The notes below the pieces were generated by a model that saw only the letters and a list, made by a program, of their open reading frames with translations, was not told where the DNA came from and did no database searches. DNA of 13,553 nucleotides from Tethybacter castelli (GTDB taxonomy: Bacteria; Pseudomonadota; Gammaproteobacteria; Tethybacterales; Tethybacteraceae). Positions 5,879 to 12,805 of this stretch are shown here, piece after piece. Position numbers and translations under genes: made by a program. The DNA lies in assembly GCA_036679665.1 (NCBI GenBank), contig JAZHEJ010000052.1, positions 1-13,553 on the forward strand, read 5' to 3'. Numbering within the stretch: the stretch's first letter is position 1; each line of letters begins with the position of its first letter.

Positions 5879-6977
5879 ACTGTGACTCTTTTATCAGACG
5901 AATTGCCGTTTCCTTGTCGAAGATGTGGACATCCTCGGGCAAGATATTAAAAACGACTTTGTCTCGTGACGCCAATCGCGTTTTGCCGGCGGCCCGGCTA
6001 GTTAATTCGCCGTAGGCGCTAGTGCTGATCAAAATGGTTTCGTGTCCAAGTGGCTCGACTACCGCGATATCCGCCGCAAGCTCAAACGTACCATCGCCAC
6101 CATTTCCCATTGCCGCGATGACAAGATGTTCCGGTCTGATGCCAAGGCATATATGCTGACCGCGCTGAACCTTGTGGCTCGGCAGCTCCAGCACAGCGCC
6201 GTCAGCCAGACGGATCGTTAATTTGTCATTAACATCTGCAACTTCGCCATCAATGAAATTCATTGCCGGCGATCCGATAAAGCTGGCTACGAACATCGTT
6301 TCCGGATCGTTATAAACCTCGTCGGGAGTACCTATTTGTTCTATGTTGCCGTCATGCATCACCACAATACGATCGGCCATGGTCATAGCTTCAACCTGAT
6401 CATGGGTAACATAAATTGTGGTGGTCTGCAGCCGGGCATGAATGGTTTTTAATTCAGCGCGCATTTGCACTCGCAGTTTGGCGTCAAGATTAGACAGCGG
6501 TTCATCAAACAAAAACACTTGCGGCTTACGTACGATCGCCCGCCCCATGGCCACCCGCTGACGCTGACCGCCGGACAATTGCTTGGGATAGCGATGCAAA
6601 TAATCAAACAGTCCCAAAACGTGTGCCGCTTCGACGACGCGATTGTGAATCTCCTCCTTGGCGGTACCTGCCAGCCGCAATGAAAAACCCATGTTTTGTT
6701 CAATCGTCATATGCGGATATAACGCGTAGTTTTGAAACACCATCGCAATATCCCGATGCTTGGGCTCCACTTCGTTGATTACCTGTCCGGCAATTGATAT
6801 GGTACCGTCGTCGATATCTTCCAGCCCGGCTATCATGCGTAATAACGTGGATTTGCCGCAGCCCGATGGCCCCACCAGCACCATAAAATTTCCATCTGGC
6901 ACCTCAACTGAGATTCCGTGCAGAATTTCAAGACTGCCGTAAGATTTGCGGATTTTGCTGATGTCAACTATCGCCAT
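5877..6977 (-). CDS. ugpC: carbohydrate ABC transporter ATP-binding protein, UgpC/MsmK/MalK type
   Basis: 366 aa, the normal length for this family. Walker A GPSGCGKST at 36-44, Q-loop Gln82, ABC signature LSGGQRQR at 134-141, Walker B VFLFDEP at 154-160, D-loop SNLD and H-loop His192 in VTHD are all intact. Residues ~235-366 form the C-terminal TOBE/OB regulatory part of the CUT1 ATPases (FIGSPAMNF, LGIRPEHL). Two copies would power the two permeases of this operon from the cytoplasmic side. It is the last gene; its ATG lies 14 bp inside the preceding epimerase-like gene. The symbol denotes the subfamily, not glycerol-phosphate specificity. Confidence 0.93.
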   Translation of the reverse strand: MAIVDISKIRKSYGSLEILHGISVEVPDGNFMVLVGPSGCGKSTLLRMIAGLEDIDDGTISIAGQVINEVEPKHRDIAMVFQNYALYPHMTIEQNMGFSLRLAGTAKEEIHNRVVEAAHVLGLFDYLHRYPKQLSGGQRQRVAMGRAIVRKPQVFLFDEPLSNLDAKLRVQMRAELKTIHARLQTTTIYVTHDQVEAMTMADRIVVMHDGNIEQIGTPDEVYNDPETMFVASFIGSPAMNFIDGEVADVNDKLTIRLADGAVLELPSHKVQRGQHICLGIRPEHLVIAAMGNGGDGTFELAADIAVVEPLGHETILISTSAYGELTSRAAGKTRLASRDKVVFNILPEDVHIFDKETAIRLIKESQ

Positions 6978-8156
6978 GAGCTAGTTTGCAATCAATATCA
7001 GATGCAAGTTCGTCCGACATGGTGCTGGCAACAGTAACGGCAGCAAGTAAGCTAAGCCCGGTATGATACCCCGGGTCAAGATCAGGAGTCGCCGGTACAA
7101 AATCAACCGGTCCGTTTTCATCACGCGCCTGTACTGCGATACCGTTGTCTGCCTGCCAGAAATTGTTGAAAAACGCCTGATCAGCCGCAGCCCAAATTGC
7201 CCTGCATTCAACATCACCGGTAATAGCAACGACACGCGCAGCTGAGCGTATCGTTTCAGGCAGTGACCACCAAGGACATATGGGATTGACAACAGTGCCA
7301 TTGGAAGCTGACACTGATAATGCGATACCGCTGCCAGTAAAACCGGCGTTAAACGAAGCTCGCAAAATACCAGCCAACTGTGCCACTGTTTGCCGATCAT
7401 TAAGTACCGATTTGACGGCCAGCGCGAAACCGACAAATTCGATCGCATGCCCCACATTGCAAATATCGGTGCCAGGCACATTAAGAAGCAGGCCGCTGGA
7501 TACGTCAAAATGCCGCTCTAACACATAGCTGACAAACTCGGCGGCAAAATCAGCATGTGCATCTAAACCATAGCGCACCAAAAGTTCGTGCGCTCCGAGC
7601 ATTATCATGCGCGGGCCAAAATCATCCGGCTGCTCTTTAATTACCTCACTACCAAGTATTACGCGTTCATTGATTTGGAAACGTCCGTCCTCAATTGCCG
7701 CAATCGTATCCTGCAGATAGCCCAGCTGTCGATCCAGCTCATCCGGACAGTAGCGAGCCGCGGCGGCCACCAGACCCTTGGCGGCAAAAATATCCGCATA
7801 ACTGTAACAGTCATCAGCAACGCGTAACGGTTGAACCGTTCCGTCATGCGAGCAGCACACCGGCCGCAACGTAGCACTCGCATCCGCTTGATAGCAAAAA
7901 TAGATATGACCGCATGCGCTACATAATCAACTTTCGTCATGCTGTTCATCTTGGTGTTCAACCATCCACCGTGCAACACCGGGCGAGTCAGCATCCACCN
8001 NNNNNNNNNATAATCAACTTTCGTCATGCTGTTCATCTTGGTGTTCAACCATCCACCGTGCAACACCGGGCGAGTCAGCATCCACCTCATCGTAGCGGCG
8101 CAGCATTGGCTATAGCGCTCTGGCACACTCGCTATAAATTCACTGTGCTCGTTCAT
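6964..8156 (-). CDS. AGE-family (N-acylglucosamine 2-epimerase-like) sugar epimerase/isomerase, N-terminus broken by assembly gap
   Basis: The reliable part is 6964 to about 7890. It shows the (alpha/alpha)6-barrel pattern of the AGE family: YFCYQ...SHDGTVQPLRVADDCYSYADIFAAKGL, NVGHAIEFVGFALAV with a conserved His, WWSLPETIRSAA, and near the end DPGYHTGLSLLAAV with a second His. These two histidines fit the acid/base pair known in the family. The expected start is the ATG at 8156, which forms an ATGA overlap with the permease stop. From 8156 the frame gives SVPERYSQCCAATMRW and runs across the N gap. It is not the frame of the conserved part, which meets a TGA at about 7924-7928 just upstream. 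So a frameshift or missing sequence lies near 7890-8086. Removing the 87-bp gap-plus-duplicate does not repair it, because 87 is a multiple of three. It would interconvert the imported sugar in the cytoplasm; substrate unknown. Confidence 0.65.
7923..7999. repeat. left copy of exact 77-bp duplication at the gap
   Basis: Identical over all 77 bases to 8010-8086, in the same orientation. The copies touch the N run on both sides. This is what is expected when two contigs that share one k-mer of 77 are scaffolded without merging, so one copy is probably not real. Confidence 0.9.
8000..8009. other. assembly gap (10 N)
   Basis: Ten undetermined bases between the two identical 77-mers. The run length is likely a placeholder rather than a measured distance. 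Confidence 0.97.
8010..8086. repeat. right copy of exact 77-bp duplication at the gap
   Basis: Same sequence as 7923-7999. It is the copy continuous with the 5' part of the epimerase-like gene and with the permease gene. Confidence 0.9.
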
Positions 8157-9016
8157 TCTTTCAATCCGGTACTGGCGATACCCTGCACAAAATTGCGCCG
8201 CAACAGAACAAACAACGTCACCGATGGTACCAGTACCGCCGCCGCTGCCGCGCTTAGTTTGCCAAAATCAACGGTGAAACCGGTCTGAAACAATGCTAAG
8301 CCCACTTCAATGGTATAGCTTTCGCGGCTTGTGGCCACGATGATCGGCCATGCAAAAGCCGTCCACGCCTGAAAGAAAGCAAGCACCGCCAAGGCTCCCA
8401 AGGCCCCACGTAGCAGCGGCAACACAATCCACGCAAAAATCCACAGTTCGCCGGCCCCATCAATGCGCGCCGCTTCAAGCAATTCGTCCGGAATCGAATG
8501 ACGCACATTCTGGCGAATTAAAAAGATGCCGAAACTCATCACCGTATAGCCAAGCAGCAGACCCCAGATCGTATTGAGCACGCCTAGACCCTGCGCCTGA
8601 AAATAAAGCGGGATCATATAAATCTCAAACGGTACGATTGCCGTCGCCAGCACCAGTAAAAAAATCACATTCAACGAACGAAACGGAAATTTAGCCAGAA
8701 TATATCCTGCGATCGCCGAAGTGCAGACAATCGCCAGCGCGGACAGGGTGGCAAAAGAAAGGCTGTTCCAGAACCAGCGCAACAAGGGCGTTTCGCCGAG
8801 AACAACTTGGAAATTCTCTAACGTCGGTTCCTGCGGCACGATCGTCGGCGGCCATGCCAAAATCTCCTGCGGTGTTTTGAACGCATTCGACACCAAAATG
8901 ATCAGCGGCAGGATCATAAACACGGCAAATATGAACAGTCCCGTGTCAATCGCCAAATTGGTCGCGCGTTTAGCCGACTTGCGCTGACGCCACGGTGGGC
9001 TTGTCGCGCTGCTCAT
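8153..9016 (-). CDS. carbohydrate ABC transporter permease, MalG/UgpE type
   Basis: 287 aa with six hydrophobic segments, the first at ~24-45 after a basic head and the last at ~257-273. The cytoplasmic EAA loop that docks on the ATPase is clear: EAARIDGAGELWIFAWIVLPLL at ~181-202, with the conserved G and P. The opening pattern (LPLIILVSNAFKTPQEI, then ENFQVVL) is typical of the second CUT1 permease. The ATG at 9014-9016 overlaps the previous stop by 4 bp and has an AAAGG about 6 nt upstream. Its own stop overlaps the next start by 4 bp (8153-8156), so translation is coupled on both sides. It pairs with the MalF-type subunit to form the inner-membrane channel. Confidence 0.93.
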   Translation of the reverse strand: MSSATSPPWRQRKSAKRATNLAIDTGLFIFAVFMILPLIILVSNAFKTPQEILAWPPTIVPQEPTLENFQVVLGETPLLRWFWNSLSFATLSALAIVCTSAIAGYILAKFPFRSLNVIFLLVLATAIVPFEIYMIPLYFQAQGLGVLNTIWGLLLGYTVMSFGIFLIRQNVRHSIPDELLEAARIDGAGELWIFAWIVLPLLRGALGALAVLAFFQAWTAFAWPIIVATSRESYTIEVGLALFQTGFTVDFGKLSAAAAAVLVPSVTLFVLLRRNFVQGIASTGLKE

Positions 9017-9900
9017 TCTTGACCTTTTTCCCGCAACAAGCGAAACTGAATCAGAGTCAAGATCATGACGATCAGCAGCAAAATCACGGCCTCAGACGCC
9101 GCGTAGCCCACCCGGTAATTCCGAAACGCGTTTTCAAGCATATCCAGCACCAGCACCCGCACCTGTCGGCCGGGCGCCCCTTGCGAATCCGACGCCAGCA
9201 CAAATGCCTGACCATAAACGTTAAAAGCCGAGATCAGAGTTACCACCGAGACATAAAGCGTAATTGGTTTAAGCAGGGGTATCGAGATATAAAAGAACCG
9301 TTGCGCACCGCTGGCGCCGTCCAGCTTGGCCGCCTCAAAAAGGGACTCGGGCAGATTCTTGAATCCAACCAAATAAATCAGCACCGCATAACCCAAAGCC
9401 TGCCACGAACACAAAACAATCAAACTGATAATTGACAGCACCGGATCAAACAGCCAAGCTTGCGCCGGTATATTGAACAGGTTCAGCAACGCGTTGAGCG
9501 GACCTAACTGGGCATCAAATATCCACTTCCATGCCATTGCCGCCGGCACCAGTGAAACCACATGCGGAATAAAAATCGAGGTTTCGTAAAACGCTGCGAA
9601 CCTGGTGCGGGTGCGATGGTAAATCAAACCAGCGAGCAACAGCGCGGTCGGTACGGTCAGCAGGAGCACCCCGAAAGCGACGATAGTCGTATTCATCAAC
9701 GCGTCTAAAAACAACTGATCGTTAAATAATTCGCGAAAATTATCAAGACCGATAAACGGTTTGTTTTTTGACAGGATATCCCATTTATGCAAGCTGAGCC
9801 GTAACGTCTCGCCGATCGGATACATTCTGACCCACAAAAAAATGGCCAGCGTCGGCAGTATCGCCAGCATCGCAAACCGCCATTTTTTCGTTCTGAGCAC
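9013..9900 (-). CDS. carbohydrate ABC transporter permease, MalF/UgpA type
   Basis: 295 aa, six membrane segments (about 9-28, 70-94, 108-128, 155-178, 212-230, 269-287) and no large periplasmic P2 loop, so nearer UgpA/LacF than enteric MalF. The EAA loop is EAAKLDGASGAQRFFYISIPLLKP at ~189-212. GLDNFRELF after the first segment is typical of the subunit. The call uses a GTG at 9900; the ATG at codon 11 is an alternative but would cut the basic head that precedes the first helix. No clear Shine-Dalgarno. It lies after a 203-bp spacer with hairpins that separates it from the binding-protein gene, and it overlaps the MalG-type gene by ATGA. Confidence 0.92.
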   Translation of the reverse strand: MLRTKKWRFAMLAILPTLAIFLWVRMYPIGETLRLSLHKWDILSKNKPFIGLDNFRELFNDQLFLDALMNTTIVAFGVLLLTVPTALLLAGLIYHRTRTRFAAFYETSIFIPHVVSLVPAAMAWKWIFDAQLGPLNALLNLFNIPAQAWLFDPVLSIISLIVLCSWQALGYAVLIYLVGFKNLPESLFEAAKLDGASGAQRFFYISIPLLKPITLYVSVVTLISAFNVYGQAFVLASDSQGAPGRQVRVLVLDMLENAFRNYRVGYAASEAVILLLIVMILTLIQFRLLREKGQE

Positions 9901-10060
9901 CTGCTGTGCCCGCCTAGACTTTTGTTATGTGCAATAGCAGTTTATGCAACCCGCTTTCAAAAACCAGGCGTGGCCCTCGCATTCGATCATTAGTATCCAT
10001 CATCCTGACGCACATATCCTGCTACGCCCGGCTGGAAGCAAATCAGATCGCAATTTAGCA

Positions 10061-10098
10061 GGTGCGCCGCACCTTGCGCCTTTGTTGCCAAAGGCGCA
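10061..10098 (-). other. paired hairpins between binding-protein and permease genes
   Basis: TGCGCCTTTG-TTGC-CAAAGGCGCA (10075-10098) is a perfect 10-bp stem with a 4-nt loop ending 5 nt after the binding-protein stop. Directly beyond it is GGTGCG-C-CGCACC (10061-10073). On the transcribed strand no T run follows, so full termination is unlikely. In sugar importers such as malE-malF, structures here protect the upstream mRNA and keep binding protein in excess; the same role is inferred here. The rest of the 203-bp spacer shows nothing else. Confidence 0.65.
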
Positions 10099-10103
10099 GC
10101 AAC

Positions 10104-11450
10104 TCAGACTCCCAGGCCCTCGCGATTGAGAATCGTGTTGGTCTCAGCAGCAGCCTCAGCTAAAAACGCGTCAATCGCCGCGTCGTCGCTGGCCAAGGAC
10201 GCGTTGCCAAACGCATCGGTCAGTCTTGCCGCAAGCCGGGTGAGCACCTCTTCAATCGGATCAATCGCCGGCAATGTGAAAAATTCATATCCTTGCGGAT
10301 AATCCACAAATGCGGCATAGGCGGGTACCCGGCTGGTTACCGACGAATAATCAACGCCCAGGCGGTTGGGCAACCAGCCGACATTGTCCAGCATCCAGAC
10401 CAGGTTCTGCGGGTTGTTGGCAGCCTGGGTAAACGCCCAAGCTGCTTGGGCGTCAGCCCCTTCGGTATCGCTGACATACAAATTAACCGGCAGACCGATG
10501 GAGCCGCGCGGCAACGGAGCGGTCGCGTATTTCAGCCCTGGTGCCTTTTTGGCTATATCGCCGATAACCCATGATTCGCGAATGAACATCGCGGTTTGTT
10601 CGCGCTCAAACGCCTCGGCATCGGCGGGCATTTCCTGAGTTACATTTTTCAGGACATGGACATTTTGCAGATACTGCTTTAGTGCCTTGCGTCCGGCCGT
10701 GTTCGCGTAATTTGCCTTCCATTTGCCATTGCCGGCCGGTTCCAGCACCGCGCCGCCATATTGAAACAGATTGATCCAGAATTTTTCCGCGATACCCTGA
10801 CCACCGCCTGACAGACGCAAACTCCAGCCGGATACAGTCGCCTTGCCGCCGCCGTCACGCCGGGTCAGCTTGGTAGCGTAGTCAGTATACTCTTCCATGG
10901 TTCGCGGCGGACGATTCAGACCGGCCGCGGCAAACATTTCGGTGTTGTAAAACAGTGCTCCTTGGCCACGAAACAACGGTACGCCGTACACTGTCCCGTT
11001 ACTGCTCGCGGCGTCTACAAAAAACGATCCGAAATTGCTTGCGCTTTTAACAAATGAAGAGACAGCCGACGGGGCGGCCGGCAACAGATCATTGCTAATG
11101 TAGCGGTTTGCGGTTGAACCGGCAAGTTCGATGACCTTAACTCCGCCGGCACCGGAAGTCAGACCCAGCGCGATGCGCTTTTCATGTTCGCGCAACGCGA
11201 TCGCCTCGACTTTGACCGTCAAATTCGGATGATCGCCTTTCATTGATTCGGCGACCCGCTCATAAAAAGGAGCTAGTTCGGGAAAACCGCTCCACACGGT
11301 TATGGTCTGGGCTACAACCTGGCCGCTAACTAATCCAAATAGTATCGCCACAACACCCAGCAATTTGCCAAGTTTTGACAACATCATGCCAGTATCAGAA
11401 ACGACACGATCTAAGCATGTCCGCTGTAGTCTAAAGTGTGAAATATACAT
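10104..11450 (-). CDS. carbohydrate ABC transporter solute-binding protein
   Basis: Extracellular solute-binding protein family 1. The mature part starts near QTITVWSGFPELAPFYERVAE and has the family features LVNxx-like hinge patterns, YGVPLFRGQGALFYNTEMFAAAGLNRPPRTMEEY, and a C-terminal helical part with MLDNVGWLPNR. It should deliver the sugar to the permeases in the periplasm. The start is open to debate. I choose ATG 11450, which has AGAGG 8 nt upstream. ATG 11387 gives a compact signal peptide (KLGKLLGVVAILFGLVSGQVVA, cleaved before Q) but has no ribosome-binding site. GTG 11504 would overlap the preceding stop by 4 bp. From 11450 the basic head of the signal peptide is unusually long. 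All variants give the same mature protein. Confidence 0.9.
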   Translation of the reverse strand: MYISHFRLQRTCLDRVVSDTGMMLSKLGKLLGVVAILFGLVSGQVVAQTITVWSGFPELAPFYERVAESMKGDHPNLTVKVEAIALREHEKRIALGLTSGAGGVKVIELAGSTANRYISNDLLPAAPSAVSSFVKSASNFGSFFVDAASSNGTVYGVPLFRGQGALFYNTEMFAAAGLNRPPRTMEEYTDYATKLTRRDGGGKATVSGWSLRLSGGGQGIAEKFWINLFQYGGAVLEPAGNGKWKANYANTAGRKALKQYLQNVHVLKNVTQEMPADAEAFEREQTAMFIRESWVIGDIAKKAPGLKYATAPLPRGSIGLPVNLYVSDTEGADAQAAWAFTQAANNPQNLVWMLDNVGWLPNRLGVDYSSVTSRVPAYAAFVDYPQGYEFFTLPAIDPIEEVLTRLAARLTDAFGNASLASDDAAIDAFLAEAAAETNTILNREGLGV

Positions 11451-11500
11451 AATCGGCCCCTCTTTGGTTATTCTCGGTGATCGTATCTCATCAATTATAC

Positions 11501-12805
11501 TCACACGGCAAATTTCGCTAGCATCTTGTGTGCTCGCGTAGCCAAAGCTTCAGCGCTACCTGGTGCAAAGCCGGCCGGCATGCCATAGTAGCGGTAGGCT
11601 TCGTCCACCTCGTATCCACCAAATTGATATTCTTCCTGCGGAGGAATATAACCCGGATTATCATTGGCAAAGCCGGCCAGGATCACTTCGCGATCGTTGA
11701 TACCCGCACGCAACGCAAGCCCGGTGGAAGTGAAAATTTCGCCCGGCAGGCCTATGATCGGCAGACCTCCCCAGCTTAGTGCCGAAACCCGTACGCTAAG
11801 CGGCACCAGCGGCAACGTGGCAACCCTGCCAGCCCAATCAATCCACGCGCGAAACGCTGCCGCATGCGCCGGATCTGCGGTAGTTGCCTGCGCTTGCCAC
11901 TGTTCGACTAGAGCGGCGATCGGTCGCGTTTCGCGACGTTGCAATCTGAGCTCAACTTCGTCGATGGCTGCTGCGCTGGTATCTGCTAATTGCCGTTCAG
12001 GAGCCGCCACTGCGGCTGTAGCGATTTTCGCGCCAACCGTAACTGCGGTTTTATAATCACGGCCCTTTTGCGCCGCTAAGCTGATTGAAGCTTGCGGACT
12101 ATGGCCCAAACTGACATCGCCAACAAATCCGGTTACAAACAGTGCAACAGCCTGTGGATACGCCGCTTCAAGATCCTGCCTGACAAAATGTGGATAGTCG
12201 GCCGTCCACAATAAATTGTCCGCAGCTAGTACTACCGGATGACAGGCGTAGTTGACTAGTACAGCTAGCACCCGCCCGGTTGGAGTACGCACCCGCAGCA
12301 CCGGCAAACTCGGATCTACCGGCCCGGCGGTATGACGACGATTATGCGCCACGCCTGGATCTTCTCCCATTCCGAAGGTAAGCGTAGCCGGTTGCCGGGC
12401 CGCTACCGCCTGATCAATGGCACTGACGCACGCGATTTCAAGATTGCGCATGAAGTCAGGGTCAGCCTGGACAAATCGTTCCGGCATCGATACCGGTCCG
12501 CCGTGATTATGCAAAGCGCACACCATTACCTTGTAATCCGGAAGTACGCAACGCTCGCGAACGCGCTGGGTAAGCGTCTGATGCAAGCCAAGAACGTCCG
12601 CGACCACTAATGCGGTATCGGCCACGACCAGTGCCCGTACTGTCAACGGGTCATGGCTACCGGTAGCTAACTTGGTGCGCGCGGCATATCCGCACATTGC
12701 CAGACCCGCCGGCGGAGTGATGTCAATGACAGCTACCCCGACTTCTAGCACGACACGATCTGTCGGCCGGCGACAAGCACTTCCTTCACTTGAAGCGGTG
12801 AACAT
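11501..12805 (-). CDS. neutral/alkaline ceramidase-family amidohydrolase, cytoplasmic, catalytic domain only
   Basis: 434 aa matching the N-terminal catalytic domain of neutral ceramidases. Motifs in order: VIDITPPAG (27-34), ALHNHGGP (97-104, the zinc-binding H-x-H), NYACHP (185-190, third His), WTADYPHF (200-207), GFVGDVS (226-232) and LPGEIF (353-358, the Glu ligand), then NDNPGYIPP and GGYEVDEAY with candidate Tyr ligands. So the expected His-His-His-Glu-Tyr zinc set can be placed. Family ceramidases are secreted and ~650-750 aa with a C-terminal Ig-like domain; here both signal peptide and Ig domain are absent. A cytoplasmic deacylase acting on an imported N-acyl sugar or glycolipid fragment is more plausible than a ceramidase, but that is inference. 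The ATG at 12805 overlaps the nagA-like gene by 61 bp. A GTG at 12751, abutting that gene's stop, is an alternative that keeps the whole domain. Confidence 0.8.
   Translation of the reverse strand: MFTASSEGSACRRPTDRVVLEVGVAVIDITPPAGLAMCGYAARTKLATGSHDPLTVRALVVADTALVVADVLGLHQTLTQRVRERCVLPDYKVMVCALHNHGGPVSMPERFVQADPDFMRNLEIACVSAIDQAVAARQPATLTFGMGEDPGVAHNRRHTAGPVDPSLPVLRVRTPTGRVLAVLVNYACHPVVLAADNLLWTADYPHFVRQDLEAAYPQAVALFVTGFVGDVSLGHSPQASISLAAQKGRDYKTAVTVGAKIATAAVAAPERQLADTSAAAIDEVELRLQRRETRPIAALVEQWQAQATTADPAHAAAFRAWIDWAGRVATLPLVPLSVRVSALSWGGLPIIGLPGEIFTSTGLALRAGINDREVILAGFANDNPGYIPPQEEYQFGGYEVDEAYRYYGMPAGFAPGSAEALATRAHKMLAKFAV

Noticed and set aside
6981..7508. Leftward 175-codon open frame inside the epimerase-like gene
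   Set aside because: Same strand, other frame; the AGE motifs are all in the 6964-7869 frame.
7659..8156. A 165-aa protein with an internal repeat crossing the Ns
   Set aside because: The repeat is the assembly duplication and the downstream part is the wrong frame of the epimerase-like gene.
8995..9435. Rightward 146-codon open frame opposite the permease genes
   Set aside because: Glutamine- and histidine-rich antisense of membrane-helix codons; no start signal.
11664..12056. Rightward 130-codon open frame opposite the ceramidase-like gene
   Set aside because: Antisense to conserved motif-bearing sequence, low-complexity Ala/Ser content, no ribosome-binding site.
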